This document shows, piece by piece, positions 5,162 through 5,263 of a stretch of 5,263 nucleotides of DNA. The translations under genes were made by a program, and so were the position numbers. Location: NCBI GenBank assembly GCA_003566335.1, contig PXDR01000084.1, positions 1-5,263 of the forward strand, read 5' to 3'. The notes under the pieces were generated by a model. It saw only the letters and a program-made list of their open reading frames with translations. It did no database searches and was not told the DNA's origin. The first letter of the stretch is position 1, and every line of letters begins with the position of its first letter. This stretch comes from Cyanobacteria bacterium T3Sed10_344R1. Its GTDB lineage: Bacteria > Cyanobacteriota > Cyanobacteriia > Phormidesmidales > Phormidesmidaceae.

Positions 5162-5188
5162 GGTTAGCTGCTGAGGACTGGCTGAACC
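5162..5188. other. Bulged hairpin
   Basis: GGTTAGC (5162-5168) pairs with GCTGAACC (5181-5188) over seven pairs with one bulged G and a 12-base loop. Read on the minus strand it is followed about 15 bases later by a TTTTTT run (5137-5142), which is too distant for a standard terminator. Confidence 0.3.
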
Positions 5189-5263
5189 GATCTCCTCCGT
5201 CTGTGTCTCTGCCTAATTTCCTTCCAGCTTCAGTTTTTTTGCCCATCCCCAACGTTTACCCCA

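Larger units (their letters stand above)
4938..5263. other. Non-coding tail with a run of stem-loops
   Basis: No reading frame here is supported. The stretch contains at least five possible hairpins, listed separately. TTGACC at 5123-5128 is a good -35 match, but the best -10 candidates near 5147-5152 are poor, so a promoter is not called. A run of seven T at 5234-5240 has no adjacent strong stem. No tRNA, rRNA, tmRNA, RNase P RNA or SRP RNA hallmark was recognised. It may be a 3' UTR, a leader for a gene beyond the window, or an unrecognised small RNA. Confidence 0.5.

Overview
The window looks like chromosomal DNA from a cyanobacterium, probably a GC-rich filamentous or Synechococcales-type lineage. 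The main evidence is ten copies of the HIP1 octamer GCGATCGC in 5.3 kb, far above chance. A J-domain plus pentapeptide-repeat protein and a CSP41-type atypical short-chain dehydrogenase/reductase (SDR) fit the same assignment. Nothing indicates a phage, transposase, CRISPR array, tRNA or rRNA.

Layout from left to right. (1) 1-1058, minus strand: the N-terminal 352 codons of ilvD (dihydroxy-acid dehydratase, branched-chain amino acid synthesis), cut off by the window edge. (2) 1059-1356: non-coding gap with one HIP1-centred inverted repeat. (3) 1357-2388, minus strand: a three-part protein made of an N-terminal J domain with HPD motif, a ~158-residue Ser/Tyr/Gly/Arg low-complexity linker, and 18 uninterrupted pentapeptide repeats. 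It starts at TTG. (4) 2389-2837: a long divergent intergenic region. (5) 2838-3773, plus strand: a CSP41-like atypical extended SDR whose catalytic Tyr appears to be replaced. (6) 3852-4472, minus strand: a complete DUF924-family protein, convergent with the SDR. (7) 4473-4643: a divergent spacer holding two sets of short tandem repeats. (8) 4644-4937, plus strand: a 97-residue single-pass membrane protein with a conserved-looking cytoplasmic helical region. (9) 4938-5263: a non-coding tail with a run of predicted stem-loops and no supported gene.

The genes alternate in strand with sizeable gaps, so no operon is evident and no joint pathway can be inferred. The nearest to a shared control region are the two divergent spacers (2389-2837 and 4473-4643). 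The most notable items are the J-domain/Tyr-rich linker/pentapeptide protein, whose linker resembles the [G/S]Y[G/S] style of phase-separating domains, and the densely structured non-coding tail at 4953-5188. No clearly new multi-gene system was found.
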